Assembly (NCBI RefSeq): GCF_050948175.1
Contig: NC_135199.1
Span: forward strand, 11,226,501 to 11,290,500
Reading direction: 5' to 3'
Length of the DNA: 64,000 bases
Source: Xylocopa sonorina
Taxonomy: Eukaryota; Arthropoda; Insecta; Hymenoptera; Apidae
Position 1 is the stretch's first letter. Each line of letters opens with the position of its first letter. Shown here one piece after another: positions 36,319-48,850 of this stretch. Position numbers and translations under genes: made by a program. The notes below the pieces were generated by a model. The model searched no databases. It saw only the letters and a program-made list of their open reading frames with translations, and was not told the DNA's origin.

Positions 36319-39300
36319 ATGGGTGGTGAAGAGGGTCTTGGAGTGACTACGGGTCAGCCGAATCTTTACAAACAAGATCTATCGAAACTAGTGAGTAACA
36401 AGTAAACCGATGTGACTTTATAATTTGACAAGCTTTCGTCATTTTTTTACATAACCTCAATTCGCGTTAGCATACTGTAATAATTTTCGATCGCGTCGAG
36501 TTGAATGAAAAATTTCCCGGATAACTTTCGCAGAAACTAATTTAGGTTTGCGAAACCGTATTTTATTCGAATAGCTCTTTTTTATTATTCGCTGTATTTT
36601 GTTTCAATAATCGTTAATGACATCTGGATTTCACTTCCCTCTGTTGCTTAGGATTTTATATGTCCTCGTTTATTTCTATTTTATAATAACACATAGTTAT
36701 TTAGACGGTTTCCTTTTGTTTATATATACTGATAATTACGCTGTGCGAGTTACCTTTCGCTAGTACTTACAATATCTTTGTTGTATATAATCGGTACAAA
36801 GCTGTATATGAGACTCTTTTTATTTAGGATGTTAGCAAATTAACTGCATTATCTCGCGAGGTCATCAGTAGGCAAGCAACAATTAATATTGGTAAATATA
36901 ATATTTTTTATCGTTTCGATGAAGTGAAAAGGTCTGATGGAAGTAAGATATATTTACAAAATATATAATCTTGATTAGGTACTATTGGCCATGTAGCCCA
37001 TGGAAAGTCTACAATTGTAAAAGCAATATCCGGAGTACAAACTGTTCGTTTTAAAAATGAATTAGAAAGGAATATTACCATTAAGCTTGGTAAGTAGATT
37101 CAAGCATTATTATCATTCTTCAGAGCTGTACGAGTTCATCGTAAGGGAAATCACTGTAATAACGTTCAAAATTCTATTAACTAATTCACCGTTAGTTGAT
37201 GTACATTATGGAAACAAAATTATTTGAAATTCATTGTTATATTATGTAACATAAACCTTACAAAAATAATATTTCTACAAAGGAATATAATCAACTAAAT
37301 TTTTAATTAAAAAATGTGAAAATAGTGACTATAATAATAATCAATATCGATATGTAATTTAATATAACGATGGAATTTTTAATATATAATTTTAATCATT
37401 TATTATATAGCGCACTACAGTCTTCCCATTTCAAAGAAGAATTTTCAGTCGTTTCCTTTTTTCTTTCTCTCTTATTGTGTACAGTATAGATGACGCTCTA
37501 AGCATGGGAAGTTGTCGCCATTTTATAAAACGGTTTATTCCGAATCGCGGGATCGAAGATAGACTGTTGAAAGTACAACGATAGTTTCTCGTTTTATATG
37601 GTCATTTCGTACATGACTTTTTAATCTTTTATTTATTTATAGGTAATGATAATACAGTTTAATTATTTCATTTTAAGTTATCACATTGTCTATATTCGTA
37701 CAACTGTTCTATTATTCAAACGTTTTGGAATGAAATCCAATGAGTTTCTAGTCGTAATAATATTGAGGTACATAAAAACTGTATGTTAAACTCGGCAACA
37801 TATTCACACAGTATTAATGTATGTTAAAGTAATGATATAACAGTATACATTTAATAGCAAGGATTGTATGTATTTTGATTTAGTGCACTTTAAGGTTTAT
37901 AACTTGTTCTTGTTTCTGAGAAAGTTACATGTATATGCAAGAATCAATGTACTTTGTATCTTACATGGCAAATCATGTATGATCAAAAGGTTAAAATGAT
38001 CATTGATTAAAGCACACCTTAATAAATTTAAAATGTGCACACGAAGAATGATGTTCGTACAAGATATCTTTAAATAAAAAGTGGTGTGTGTGCGTGTGTG
38101 CACATGTGAATACATTTCTAATATTATAATATAAAATATTACTAAGGTAAGTATATACAATTATAATTATTAATAAAATCTAATTAAATATTATTTCAAT
38201 TAATTGAAGTATTGTAGTTATATATCCATAGCTATTATGTTAATACGATAGTGTGTAATTTATGTTTGTATTTACATTATAAAATTCTCGAATATATAAT
38301 AAAGCTAATGGCATTTTTAATATGAAATGCGTACTTTATTTGATTAAATCCTAAGTACAACAGATAAAGAGTCTAGCTAAACTATAGGTATAAAGTTTTG
38401 TTATTTTACAATAACTTTTTGATTGTATAATTACAATTACTATAAATGTAAAATTAATATTAAGGTGTGTTTTAATTGATTATTTTATATTTGGTCGTAA
38501 CATATAAAACTCCAAGCTTATTTAAAAAAAGAAATTTTTTTTTAAAGATAAAGACACGCATGAAATATAGGAAAACAAATTAATATTTATTTGTTCAAGC
38601 GCAATACGTGCTTAGCAAGTGAGTATTAATTAAATAGGAATATTTTATATATTATGATCTAGTATACACTTACTTATGCTATATTGTATAAATTAAACAC
38701 GGGTCCAACTAAACCTAAGAAAATATTTGAATGGAAACTTGAAACAATAATCTATAATTTTGTAAAAGATATATTTATATATGTGTGGCACCTTCTTTTG
38801 CACAAACTTTTCGATGAATTATATCTGCTTTACTGTAATAGCACTATATATTTTATTCAATAATTGAAGGAGAAGAATGAAGAGGATGAAAGGAATTTTC
38901 ACAGTACAAGGTGATACAATTAATACTAAAAGAAAAGGGAAAACAAATTGTACAAGTTAACTGAAATATGGGGAAATGTGACTGGAGAAAATGACATCCT
39001 TTAAATGTTTGGCATTACAGACGCTCGTGCAGAGGACAGAACCAGTGAGGAACAAGAAGAAAATTTTGGTAACACGAGCAAAATGTCTTCTCCACAAGGA
39101 AAAAGGCCAGCTTCTCCAGGATACTTTCAATTGCCTGCCAAACAACAGAAGTTAGAACAGCAATTTGTTTTTCCTCAAGAAGATAGTCAAGAAATCAGTA
39201 AATCAATGAGTAGCGATTTAAACAGGAATAGGGTCCTCTTCAGACAGAATACAGTTGAGAAGGAAACAATTAAAGAAAAGAATAATTCATATTATTCCAA

Positions 39301-40813
39301 TAATTGGGAGAATAGTATAGAAGATGCAAGACTGAGTAAATCAAACAGTAGTAGCGATACTGAAAAGTATCAAATAAGGTATAATTTAAGAGATGCTAAA
39401 TTAAAGGAACTCAGAGTTATATTGAAAGATATAAAATATGTTGCCAAAAGTGGGATGGAAACGTTACTATCGGAGCCCGATTTATGGGAAGTAGAAAAGA
39501 TTGTTGCAAAGAAAGAGCAACAAGGTGTACCAACTTATTTAATCAAATGGAAAAACTGGGATTCGCAGTATAATACTTGGGAACCAGTGTCGAATTTAGT
39601 AAATTGTTCAGATATTTTAGAAGAATTTGAGAAAGACAGATTAAAATTGCTCGATCATTTTAAACGGAAAACAAATTTTTATCCGAACGATAGAGACATC
39701 GAGGAATTTTTGAATCATCTTAAGTTTGAAGGGAAGACATTAGCTTCAATCTCGGTAGATTCAAATGCGGTATATGTTAATATTCGGAATTTTTTAAAAC
39801 AAAAATATATTAAAACTACTAAATTGGAGAAAGTTTTAAGACGTGATATTCTTTGTATGCTGATCGTTGATTTAAGAAGTAAACAGTTGAAATCTCTAAA
39901 GGACTGGGAAAATGAAATAAACATTATCACCAACGGTAAGCCGTTAATACTAGTGGAAAATATGGTAGACTTAGAGCAGGCACCTCAGGACTTTTATTAC
40001 ATAGAAGACTACCTACCTGGTAATGGAGTAATAATACCTAATGATCCACCCATTGGTTGTGAATGCGTTACTTGTAATGTCAAAACGAAATGCTGCTTCA
40101 GTCAGGAAGGCCGAGTATGTCCATATACTTCAACATGTAAAATTCGAGTGCCGCCAGGTACACCGATATACGAATGCAACAAACGATGTGCTTGCAACAT
40201 GGACTGCATTAATCGAGTAGTGCAACGTGGCACCCAAATGAAGCTATGTATCTTCAGAACCGCCAATGGCCGAGGTTGGGGTGTAAAGACTCTACAACGG
40301 ATCAAGAAAGGGAGTTTCGTCACGGAATACGTGGGTGAAGTAATTACAAGCGAAGAGGCTGAGAAACGTGGCAAACAATACGATGTTGCTGGTAGAACGT
40401 ACTTATTCGATCTCGATTATAATGAGACTGAAGAACAGTGCCCATACACCGTCGATGCAGCTATGTATGGCAACATTTCTCATTTCATTAATCATTCTTG
40501 CGACCCAAATTTGGCAGTCTATGGTGTGTGGATTAATTGTCTTGATCCGAATCTTCCCAAACTCGCTTTGTTTGCAATGAGAGACATTAAGCAAGACGAG
40601 GAAATCACTTTCGATTATACGTGTCAATCCTCTAGAAATAACGAAAATTCTATAAAGCGGGATGTAGCGATGAAAAAGGATCTGGATATGTACATTAGTA
40701 CAAAACTTGAAGACGATTTAGAACTACACCCAGAAATGCCTGAATCAGATACGTTGCATGGTAAAACCTTGTGTAAATGCGGTGCCGAGACTTGTAGACG
40801 ATATTTGTTTTAA
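36319..40813 (+). CDS. Su(var)3-9: Histone H3-K9 methyltransferase Su(var)3-9, sharing eIF2gamma exons 1-3
   Basis: Writes H3K9 methylation in heterochromatin. The model joins shared exons 36319-36390, 36828-36891 and 36979-37089 to one large exon 39021-40813, giving 2040 nt (679 residues). The acceptor GGCATTACAG ends at 39020, and the resulting codon (G plus AC, Asp) continues the shared frame exactly. After the shared 82 residues come a disordered segment, a chromodomain (about 237-290; WEVEKIV, LIKWKNW, NTWEP), a Cys-rich pre-SET (from about 428), a SET domain (about 499-616; RGWGVKT, NHSCDPN, EITFDYT) and a post-SET CKCGAETCRRYLF. A methionine at 39005 just upstream of the acceptor gives an alternative start, but it lies in the intron of the spliced form. 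The fused arrangement is known from holometabolous insects. Confidence 0.93.
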
Positions 40814-43807
40814 GTTTCACTTCGTATTTTTGTTACACTACTATTCACAAATAAACATTTAGTTCTATAATAGATCAAACACTGTTACTGAACTTAAATT
40901 GTAGTATGCGGTTAATTATTCACGTTTTGTTAATGATTATTCCTTTATTCGTCTTATAATTGAGTAACAGTTTACACACAATAATATTGTACAAAAAATG
41001 CTAGGCAAATGTAGGAAGCTAATAGGAATATAATTTTGAAACATTTGTAGGTAAATTACAAAAGACATTTAACCCTTTCACGACAAATGCTCGTTAGAGT
41101 AGAAATTCTTTATTTTTGTCATATAATACACATAAATAAATTTTTGTGAATGACATTGACACCTTTTGAGTATAACATTTAAACCAGCTCAGTTAAAAGG
41201 GTTAAATGTATTACTATTGGTTTGTATCTTTCTTCATTAGCATAAATTATGTTAAATGCAATGAATTGCATACAACAAACATATTAATGTTTCACCTTTC
41301 TGTATATTTCATGTAAATGTTGTTAAATTAACACCACAATATGTTCACTCGAATCAATTATTTCATATTGGGTTGATCCAACCCCTCCTTGAAAGATTAT
41401 ATTACAAAAGAATGGAAAGACTGGCAAATTCAATAGTAAAATATGCTTAACTTTAGTATAAACAATCACTGTGACCTCTTGTATGTTGTAACATTGTTCA
41501 CATAAGAAAGATTGGCTATTAATGTTAAAGGATATTTAATAAGCGATGGTTCAAGAACAAAGAGAATTATCTTTGTTAAGTAAATAGAATGTTATCAGAC
41601 TTAATACTTTGCTAGTATTGTTATTTTCACCATTACTGTTATTCATTATTTTCGACAATAATTTATTTGCAAATTTCACGCGGTTTTGCATGTAGAGTTT
41701 CTGTGAAACTATAATGTTATACCAAATAACAATTTTAAACAAATTTTTATACTTACGTTATAAAAATATATGTTGTAAATAAATTTTTTACAATATACAA
41801 GTTCGTTTAAGTGGCAACAAATTCCTATGAATTCGGGTTTTAATAAGTTTTACTTTTCGGTTATCTACGATTAATGTAATTATCGTGTTAGTACTTTGAT
41901 ATTGCATGTGAACAGAAATATTTTCTCACCAAAAAAAAATATATTTAAATTATTTAAAGGCAAATATTAAAAAGAAACATGCCTTTTCCCCATATATGCA
42001 GTGCATCAAAAAAATAAATGAATGTTTTTCTATTGACAATTGCTCTACTATTTTATTCTGTTCTGTAGAAATTAATTACTAGTTCACCTATATTCATTAG
42101 CAAAAGGAAAAAGAATTTGTTAGAATGAAGTTAATGGGAAACTGTCTATCTAAAATAATATCTTAAGTTTGTTTAAATTGCTTCGTTTCAGGATACGCGA
42201 ACGCAAAGATTTATAAATGCGATAATGAGAAATGTCCCAGACCAGGATGTTACATATCCGGTGGATCAAGCAAAGATGATTCATTTCCTTGCTTACGTCC
42301 TGTTTGTCCAGGACGATTTCAACTTGTACGTCATGTGTCCTTCGTTGATTGCCCAGGACACGATATCCTTATGGCAACTATGTTGAACGGTGCAGCTGTC
42401 ATGGATGCAGCTTTACTTTTGATTGGTTTGCACATTTAGACTATTGCTACATTCTTATACTTTGAACAGAAGTTAAGCTATTTAGAAAAATGTTAAAAAA
42501 TATTCACTTGTAGCTGGCAATGAATCATGTCCTCAGCCTCAAACATCGGAACATTTGGCTGCAATTGAGATCATGAAACTAAAACATATTGTAATCTTGC
42601 AAAACAAAATTGATTTAGTGAAGGAAGCTCAAGCGAAGGAGCAATACGAACAAATTTTAAAATTCGTTCAGGGTATTTTGATTTTAGTCATATTTCAATA
42701 AATTTTATTGATATAATTGTATGAAATTTACTATCTCTATTTTCCTTTGTAAATCAGGCACAGTAGCTGAAGGAGCGCCTGTAATTCCAATCTCTGCACA
42801 ACTGAAGTATAATATTGAAGTCTTGTGCGAATATATTACAAAGAAAATTCCGGTACCTTTAAGAGATTTTACTTCCGAACCAAGATTAATTGTTATTCGA
42901 TCGTTTGACGTGAATAAGCCTGGTTGTGAGGTAGATGATCTGAAAGGAGGCGTTGCCGGAGGTAGTATTTTGAGAGGAGTATTAAAAGTATGTTGAAAAT
43001 TTGTTATGGTTACCTTTGTTATATGTGCCATTGTTTAAGATGCTTCTTTATTTTTTAGGTGGGTATGGAAATTGAAGTCCGTCCTGGGCTAGTATCTAAA
43101 GACAGTGAAGGAAAATTGACTTGTCGACCTATATTTTCACGAATAGTATCATTATTTGCTGAGCAAAATGAACTCCAATTTGCTGTTCCGGGTGGACTTA
43201 TTGGTAATTATAATTAATTCTTTTGATGGTATCATATAATTAAATAAAGTATAGATGTAAATGCTAAACAAAATAGAAATTGCAAGAACTTTGTAACATT
43301 TGGAAATTACATTTTTAGGTGTCGGAACAAAAATAGAACCAACATTATGTCGAGCAGATCGTTTAGTGGGTCAAATTTTAGGAGCTGTAGGAGCTCTACC
43401 AAAAATATTTATTGAACTTGAAATATCGTATTATCTCCTTAAGCGTTTGTTAGGCGTGAGAACAGAGGGCGATAAAAAGGGAGCGAGAGTAAGTATATTA
43501 TAGAAAAATTATTGTACTAAAAAACAATATCGCTACCGTAATTATGATCCAATATATTTTTTTATAATAGGTACCAAAATTATCGAGAAACGAGGTGTTA
43601 TTAGTAAATATTGGGTCGTTAAGTACCGGAGGTCGTGTATTAGCAACACGTGCTGATTTAGCCAAAATTAGCTTGACGAATCCTGTATGTACAGAAATTG
43701 ACGAAAAAATTGCGTTATCTCGACGTGTTGAAAAACATTGGCGTTTAATTGGTTGGGGTCAGATTTGCGGCGGACAAACTATAGAACCAGTTATAGACCG
43801 AAAGTAA
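36319..43807 (+). CDS. eIF2gamma: Translation initiation factor 2 subunit gamma
   Basis: GTP-binding core of eIF2, which brings Met-tRNAi to the 40S ribosome. Nine exons: 36319-36390, 36828-36891, 36979-37089, 42192-42425, 42514-42672, 42758-42987, 43059-43203, 43319-43488, 43571-43807. The sum is 1422 nt (473 residues), the normal length. G1 is GHVAHGKST. A Cys cluster follows (CDNEKCPRPGC to RPVCPG, the zinc-knuckle position), then G3 DCPGH, G4 NKIDL and G5 SAQ, and the two beta-barrel domains, ending VIDRK. Intron 3 (37090-42191) is 5.1 kb in a gene whose other introns are mostly under 450 bp, and contains the Su(var)3-9 body exon. The first three exons are shared with Su(var)3-9. Confidence 0.97.
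37090..39020. other. Intron between shared exon 3 and the Su(var)3-9 exon
   Basis: AT-rich, 1.9 kb, no supported coding frame. A GC-richer patch near 37480-37600 is the only compositional change; it could hold an internal promoter. A short GT run lies at 38083-38107. Confidence 0.45.
38083..38107. repeat. GT microsatellite
   Basis: Imperfect GT/GC-interrupted dinucleotide run of about 25 bp in the intron. Confidence 0.6.
40814..42191. other. Su(var)3-9 3' flank and rest of eIF2gamma intron 3
   Basis: Should contain the Su(var)3-9 3' UTR and polyadenylation site, then intron sequence to the eIF2gamma exon 4 acceptor. It is AT-rich without coding potential. A TTAA-flanked inverted repeat lies at 41065-41209. 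Confidence 0.45.
41065..41209. mobile_element. Possible TTAA-type MITE (piggyBac-like) remnant
   Basis: A perfect 14-bp inverted repeat ACATTTAACCCTTT bounds a 145-bp segment. Inside it, TTAA is followed by CCCTTT on the left, and AAAGGG is followed by TTAA on the right, the layout of piggyBac-related MITEs that insert at TTAA. The inner sequences diverge, so a chance hairpin cannot be excluded. Confidence 0.35.
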
Positions 43808-44240
43808 CTCTATGAAAAAACGAGAATTTAATATAAAGAAAAAGCCAATCTAAAAAATTAACTTCTACAACTTGAAATGTTGTTTGAAATGTTTATAATA
43901 AAACATGAAATACAGATCATTCACGTACTAATACATATTTCCTGAAATTCTTCTCCTAATAAAAAATATTACATAAAATTCATAAATATGACTTGTGAAA
44001 CATATTTTATTGTCATACAATAGTACCTTTTAATATTTTAATTTGGAAGTGTTTATGATGATAGTAGTAATACTAATGTAAATAAATATTAGAAGATGAT
44101 AAAACTGATCGACATAGAACGGTTCTACTCTGTTTTACAATTAAATACCTATTTATTTATTTTATATAAAAATAAATAAAAAAATGAATTTTTTAGATGC
44201 TATATCATTAAATATTGCGTATTGAAATATTTTATTCTAC
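43808..44240. other. Convergent 3' region eIF2gamma / TSEN54
   Basis: About 430 bp of AT-rich DNA between two stop codons, shared by the two 3' UTRs. It contains several AATAAA-type hexamers on both strands. No other feature. Confidence 0.5.
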
Positions 44241-47002
44241 TTATGTTAAATTAGGCATGGATATAAATCCTGGTTGTATATAGGAAATTGACATTGATAC
44301 ACATGCCAATAATATTGGTGTACTGCCTGAATCTTGCATTAAACGGTGTAATTCGATTGGCTGTATAAATGAATCATCTTGTCTGCAACCAAAAAAGAGA
44401 TCAATTAAATTCTAGGTAATAAATGTGGTTAATAAAAATTGATTACCTTATTACGACAATTCGGTAGAACGGAAGACCAGGGTTTGCTTTTTTATACGCT
44501 TGTGTATTGGAATAAACGTTGTACGATATTTTGTATTTACTTTTCTTTCTTCTCGCTATTTTCTCGGGTGCAGACTTAATTATTTGAAGCTTATTGAAAA
44601 CTTCCTCCAGGCTGTTCGCGTTCTTGGGTCCAACGAGAGAGCTACGAGATTGTCCAACTACCTGCACTTCGTTACAATCTTCAATCGTGTCTTTCCTTGT
44701 ATCCTCGTCGTCGATAGTGATCGTCTTTTCCTCGCGCCATTTACTTTTCAATTCTGACCAAGACGATGCTCCTGGCAATATCTTAAACGACGATCGATAG
44801 ACTTCGTCCTTCCTACTCGCGTACATATTTTTGTGGCGATTCCAATACCTTGGTTGAGAATCTGGTAATAATACGTTTCTAGCAATGTTAGAATGTATCG
44901 ATGTATTTTCAAAAACCCTTTGATGATGTAATCTTCGTAATGGCATATTTTGATGAAAATTCTGGTGAAATTGATTTTGCACAAACTCATTTCTGATCAT
45001 GTTATTACTTATGTTTGGTATTGACAGATTGTGCATTTGCATCGACATATATCTGTTTTGATAGATAGAAGTACTATGATTGTTAACAGCGACATGTACG
45101 TTTTGAAACATAGTATTTCTTAGATGCCAATAGAAATTTTGACTATATGTATATGGAAACCTACTGTTATGTACATAATTAGAACCAAAATTTGTATATT
45201 GTCCATGTTGCATAAAAAAAGGATCTTGCATATGCAAACTATTTAGACTTGTTGGATTCTGATTGAACTGACTAATATTTGTATTTCTTCTAGTATTGTT
45301 ATTTGCATTATTTGTGCATTCAACATTTTGACGGGATCGAAATTTGTTATCTTTTTCGTGTAATCTTTTTAAATTTGCACATTCGTAATAGTAGGTAGTT
45401 TTATAAGGTTTTATACTGTGTGGTATGTAACCCCTTGATATTTTTATTGTAACCGTTGATTGAAATGCAATATTTGGAATCATGTTTAGTAAATCCATTC
45501 GCATCATAGGTTTTGGTACTTCATGAATTTCATCATCAGAAAGTTCTATGACCTAATTAAAAGTGAATTGAAGAATTAAAATTTCAACATTATAAACAGA
45601 ATTAAGATATTGTTATATTACATACCTCTTGTTTTGATTTCTTAATTTGTGAATCTTCCTTGGGTGGTGAAGTTGATTTATGCTTTCCTGGAGAGTGTTC
45701 AATATCTTTGTTACTAGAATCCGAAGCATCAGGGGTTGCTAGTTTGTCTGTTCTTCTAGGAACTAACTTAACATTTCGTTGTATCCGTGATGCTCGCCAA
45801 CTCGGTGATATTTTACTTCCTTTAGTAAAATCACCTGTATGATTTATAACAATTTTGATATTACCTAATAAAGTTTCATCTGATATAATTTTTACTTCGG
45901 ACTTTTTTTTCTTTTTATCCCCATTTACTTCTACATTTTGCAAATTAGTATTTAATTTCCCTTCATTTTTCGTATTCCTTTCGCATTTAACATCTTTATA
46001 TTGGGCTTCGATATTTTCTACCGCATTAAGAAGATCATCTACAACTTCATACACACTGTTTAATAAGTCCTTGTTTTCTGTTATATCTTGACAAATTTTT
46101 GTAGAAGAATTGCTAATATCTGTATCAATTCTTTCTGGGTAAGTAAGTTTCCCACCATTTGTATTTGTACAATTTTTATTCTGTTGTTGGCTATCAGTCA
46201 TCCAAAGACCATTTTCAGGTTCAACAATAACTTTACGTTTTATAGTAATACTTTCGTCGCTCTTTGCATTCTTTTCTATATTGCAAATAAAACGCTGTAT
46301 GCGATAACCATGCTTTACTAATTGGCTATAAACTCTGTATTCCTCTAATGAACATTCAACATTATCAATTAAAAGTTCGTAAGCTTGTTGGATAGACAAT
46401 GGTACATCGTTCCATGTAAGCTCCAAACAATTCTAAAACAGGATAATGTTTTACTCTTCCTTTGTTCTAATAAGGAAAAATTTTGATACATATGTTTCTG
46501 TTTTATGATAACGTACTGCTTCTAAAAGGAATAATGCTTCTTCTGGTATTAAATACAAGGCACCACTTTTTTCCAATCCAAAACTATTCCAATCCTGACC
46601 AGAGTATTTTTTCACTCTAGCTCTCCTTTGGGTAGGCAACCATTCAGCGCTAGCTAGCTGAGAAATACGATCTACTCTTTCTATGGCTATCAAATTTTTC
46701 CTAGTCATAATTCCCTTTTCAATCTGCATGTTTTGAAGCCAAGAATCATTTGGTTCAAACTGTTTCATTCCAGTTTTTGGAAGACTTTTAGCAGACTTTT
46801 CATACTGATCCCATGCATTGTATTTCAAACCTTTGTTTTCTAACAGTTCTTCCGCCCTGAAAGATAATAACTTTTTTATAATATGACACCAAACTAACTT
46901 GACGCAGATAATGGTAATTTTCGAAAATATGTTGAAATATTTCTAACTCTGAAAAGCTTACGTTAACATATTGGCAGGAAGGTTTTTCGTTTCTTCTGTC
47001 AT
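44241..47002 (-). CDS. TSEN54: tRNA-splicing endonuclease subunit Sen54
   Basis: Structural subunit of the nuclear endonuclease that removes introns from pre-tRNA; pairs with Sen2. Five exons on the minus strand: 47002-46962, 46856-46517, 46432-45626, 45552-44447, 44382-44241. The sum is 2436 nt (811 residues), against about 526 in human. The N-terminal Sen54 domain is clear: LASAEWLPTQRRARVKK, then LYLIPEEALFLLE, LPLSIQEAYELL-like PLSIQQAYELL, and EEYRVYSQLVKHGY. The C-terminal endonuclease-fold segment is recognisable (AYKKANPGLPFYRIVV, IQPGFISM). The extra length is a central insertion of several hundred residues rich in Asn, His, Gln, Met and Tyr, likely disordered. It is divergent from the Rab-GAP gene. 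Confidence 0.9.
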
Positions 47003-48603
47003 GATTATCCTACTGTCTTTGCATAGGTTTAAAAATTATTTTAATTCACTCTTCATATTAATGATTAATCTGCTATGATTTGTCACCTGCATTATCACAA
47101 ATTAATTAAATTATTTGTAAAGATTCTACAGCTTGTACGTCTACGTAAATATTATCATTATTAATTTATGAGTGTTTTCAGTAATAATGTAGGATGCATA
47201 TAACAAAATTTGAAGTATGTTAGTAAAAATAAATAATGTTTGTGCGACTGTGAATAAAAATGTGTACATACAATGTTACGGTAATTTTTTAATCATATTT
47301 TATCTTTTACACTTACAAAAGGCTTGTGTAAGGTTAAGAAGAGATGCATGCAGAGATGCATGTGACCTATACATACGTACGCGTCGACAAGTAGCAATTT
47401 CATACAAAATAAGTTCATTCCTTCATTCTGCAAGGAAATTGTTACCTTTCCTTACTATTGTTGCAGAATTACTTAAGTTTGTTATTTTATTATGAAATTA
47501 TTTAATGTTATTGTCACGTTTCTTTTCTTTTTTACATAAAGATTAATATTTTTTAATTGTATAGTTATTCATTGCATTCTTCATGCTATTGAAGGAATAG
47601 TGATTTTACTTTCAGTCTTCTCCTACTATTGGGTAACTGTAAATGAATGGACGGAACTAGCCAATTAACATAAAGTACTTGGGAGTTGTATTTGGGAATA
47701 AAAAGACCTCGCTACGTGTGCTAAAATGTAGCGATCAGTTTCAAGTGATATACAAGCTATAATTGTCGTTTATAAGAACAGTAAAGTGTCGATAATTTGT
47801 AGCGATGTATAGTATATTAATTTTGGATTTCGTAAATCACATATTTGCTTGTTATCGATGGTAGGTGTAGTCAATTCATATGATTCGCCCACTCATTGTT
47901 AACGTGATAATGTGAAAGTAAATAATCGTGCGAGTATGTGTACAGTAACGCGTTTAGTTAGTTATCAAGCTCAGAGGCAAGATACCCTGACACGTACAAA
48001 TGATTATAATTCGTGGCACGAACTTTGTGGGCGTTACAAAATAGTGTCTTATCGTGCGATATAGGAAATTTTCATGATCTTCGATTACGATCATGCTATC
48101 GTATTATTCTGAAATTCTCAAGGGGCTAGCTGTCAACTGTCAATTATAACGCGCGTTTTTAAAATATTCTTAGTTTTTATTTCACCTTAATATCGTAAGT
48201 GAAAGAAAAACAGAGATGTAATTACAAAGTATGCCGTTTAACGTTACCTTTATGTACAAAATTTGCCAATATAATCGAGATGTGTATATGAAGTGTACAC
48301 TTTGTCAAGTTTAAGATCAAATGTCAAAATATTTGATGACACGTTCATTCTAAAGTTTAAAATTAGCAGTGCCTTCATATCATTATTTTCTTGCCATTTA
48401 CTACTTCCGCAAAGTAAAAATTATATTTACTATTAGATTGTTAGAATTGAGCGTACCTGCTGCTGGCATTTGAAGTTAAAAAACATTCGGTATAATAAAC
48501 AAACTTTTTTTAATGAAAATGTTTATTTTTATAGAAAAGTAATTTAAGCTGTAAATTATAAAGACAAATTCTATACGTTGCTCTAGACAATTCGAAAAAT
48601 GCT
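47003..48603. promoter_or_regulatory. Divergent intergenic region TSEN54 / TBC1D10
   Basis: About 1.6 kb between divergent start codons. A GC-richer stretch around 47.9-48.2 kb is a likely promoter and 5' UTR for the plus-strand gene. Two copies of AGAGATGCATG lie close together near 47340-47360. No coding frame is supported. Confidence 0.4.
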
Positions 48604-48850
48604 ATGGCGTCCTCTGGATCACATAATGGGGATGCAGAGGCTGAGAGTGATAAATTTGAGGGATCTAAAATCGATCGACACGGTTTCCTTCAAGATTCCA
48701 ACTGTAGCTCTGAGAGGTAATAGAATATTTTTACATTAACTAATTACAATTAATATTTAGAATCATAATATTTGTGACTATATGTTAAAAGATATAAAAT
48801 ACTTTTATCAATTATCAGCCTTGCAAAACAAGGAATACCACCAGAGGTAA
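48599..48850 (+). other. Overlapping upstream ORF in the TBC1D10 transcript
   Basis: An ATG five bases before the TBC1D10 start opens a different frame that runs through all of exon 1 and, after splicing (48599-48716 joined to 48819-48850), ends at a TAA after 49 codons. It begins MLWRPLDHIM. It overlaps the main coding sequence rather than preceding it, so it could reduce main-frame initiation. Whether it is translated is unknown. Confidence 0.4.

Noticed and set aside
37897..38160. Minus-strand 87-codon frame in the shared intron
   Set aside because: Low-complexity His/Thr/Ile translation from a GT microsatellite and AT-rich flanks.
47217..47495. Plus-strand 92-codon frame between TSEN54 and TBC1D10
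   Set aside because: No recognisable motif. Its Cys/Arg part comes from a local direct repeat (AGAGATGCATG), and no in-phase splice links it to the next gene.
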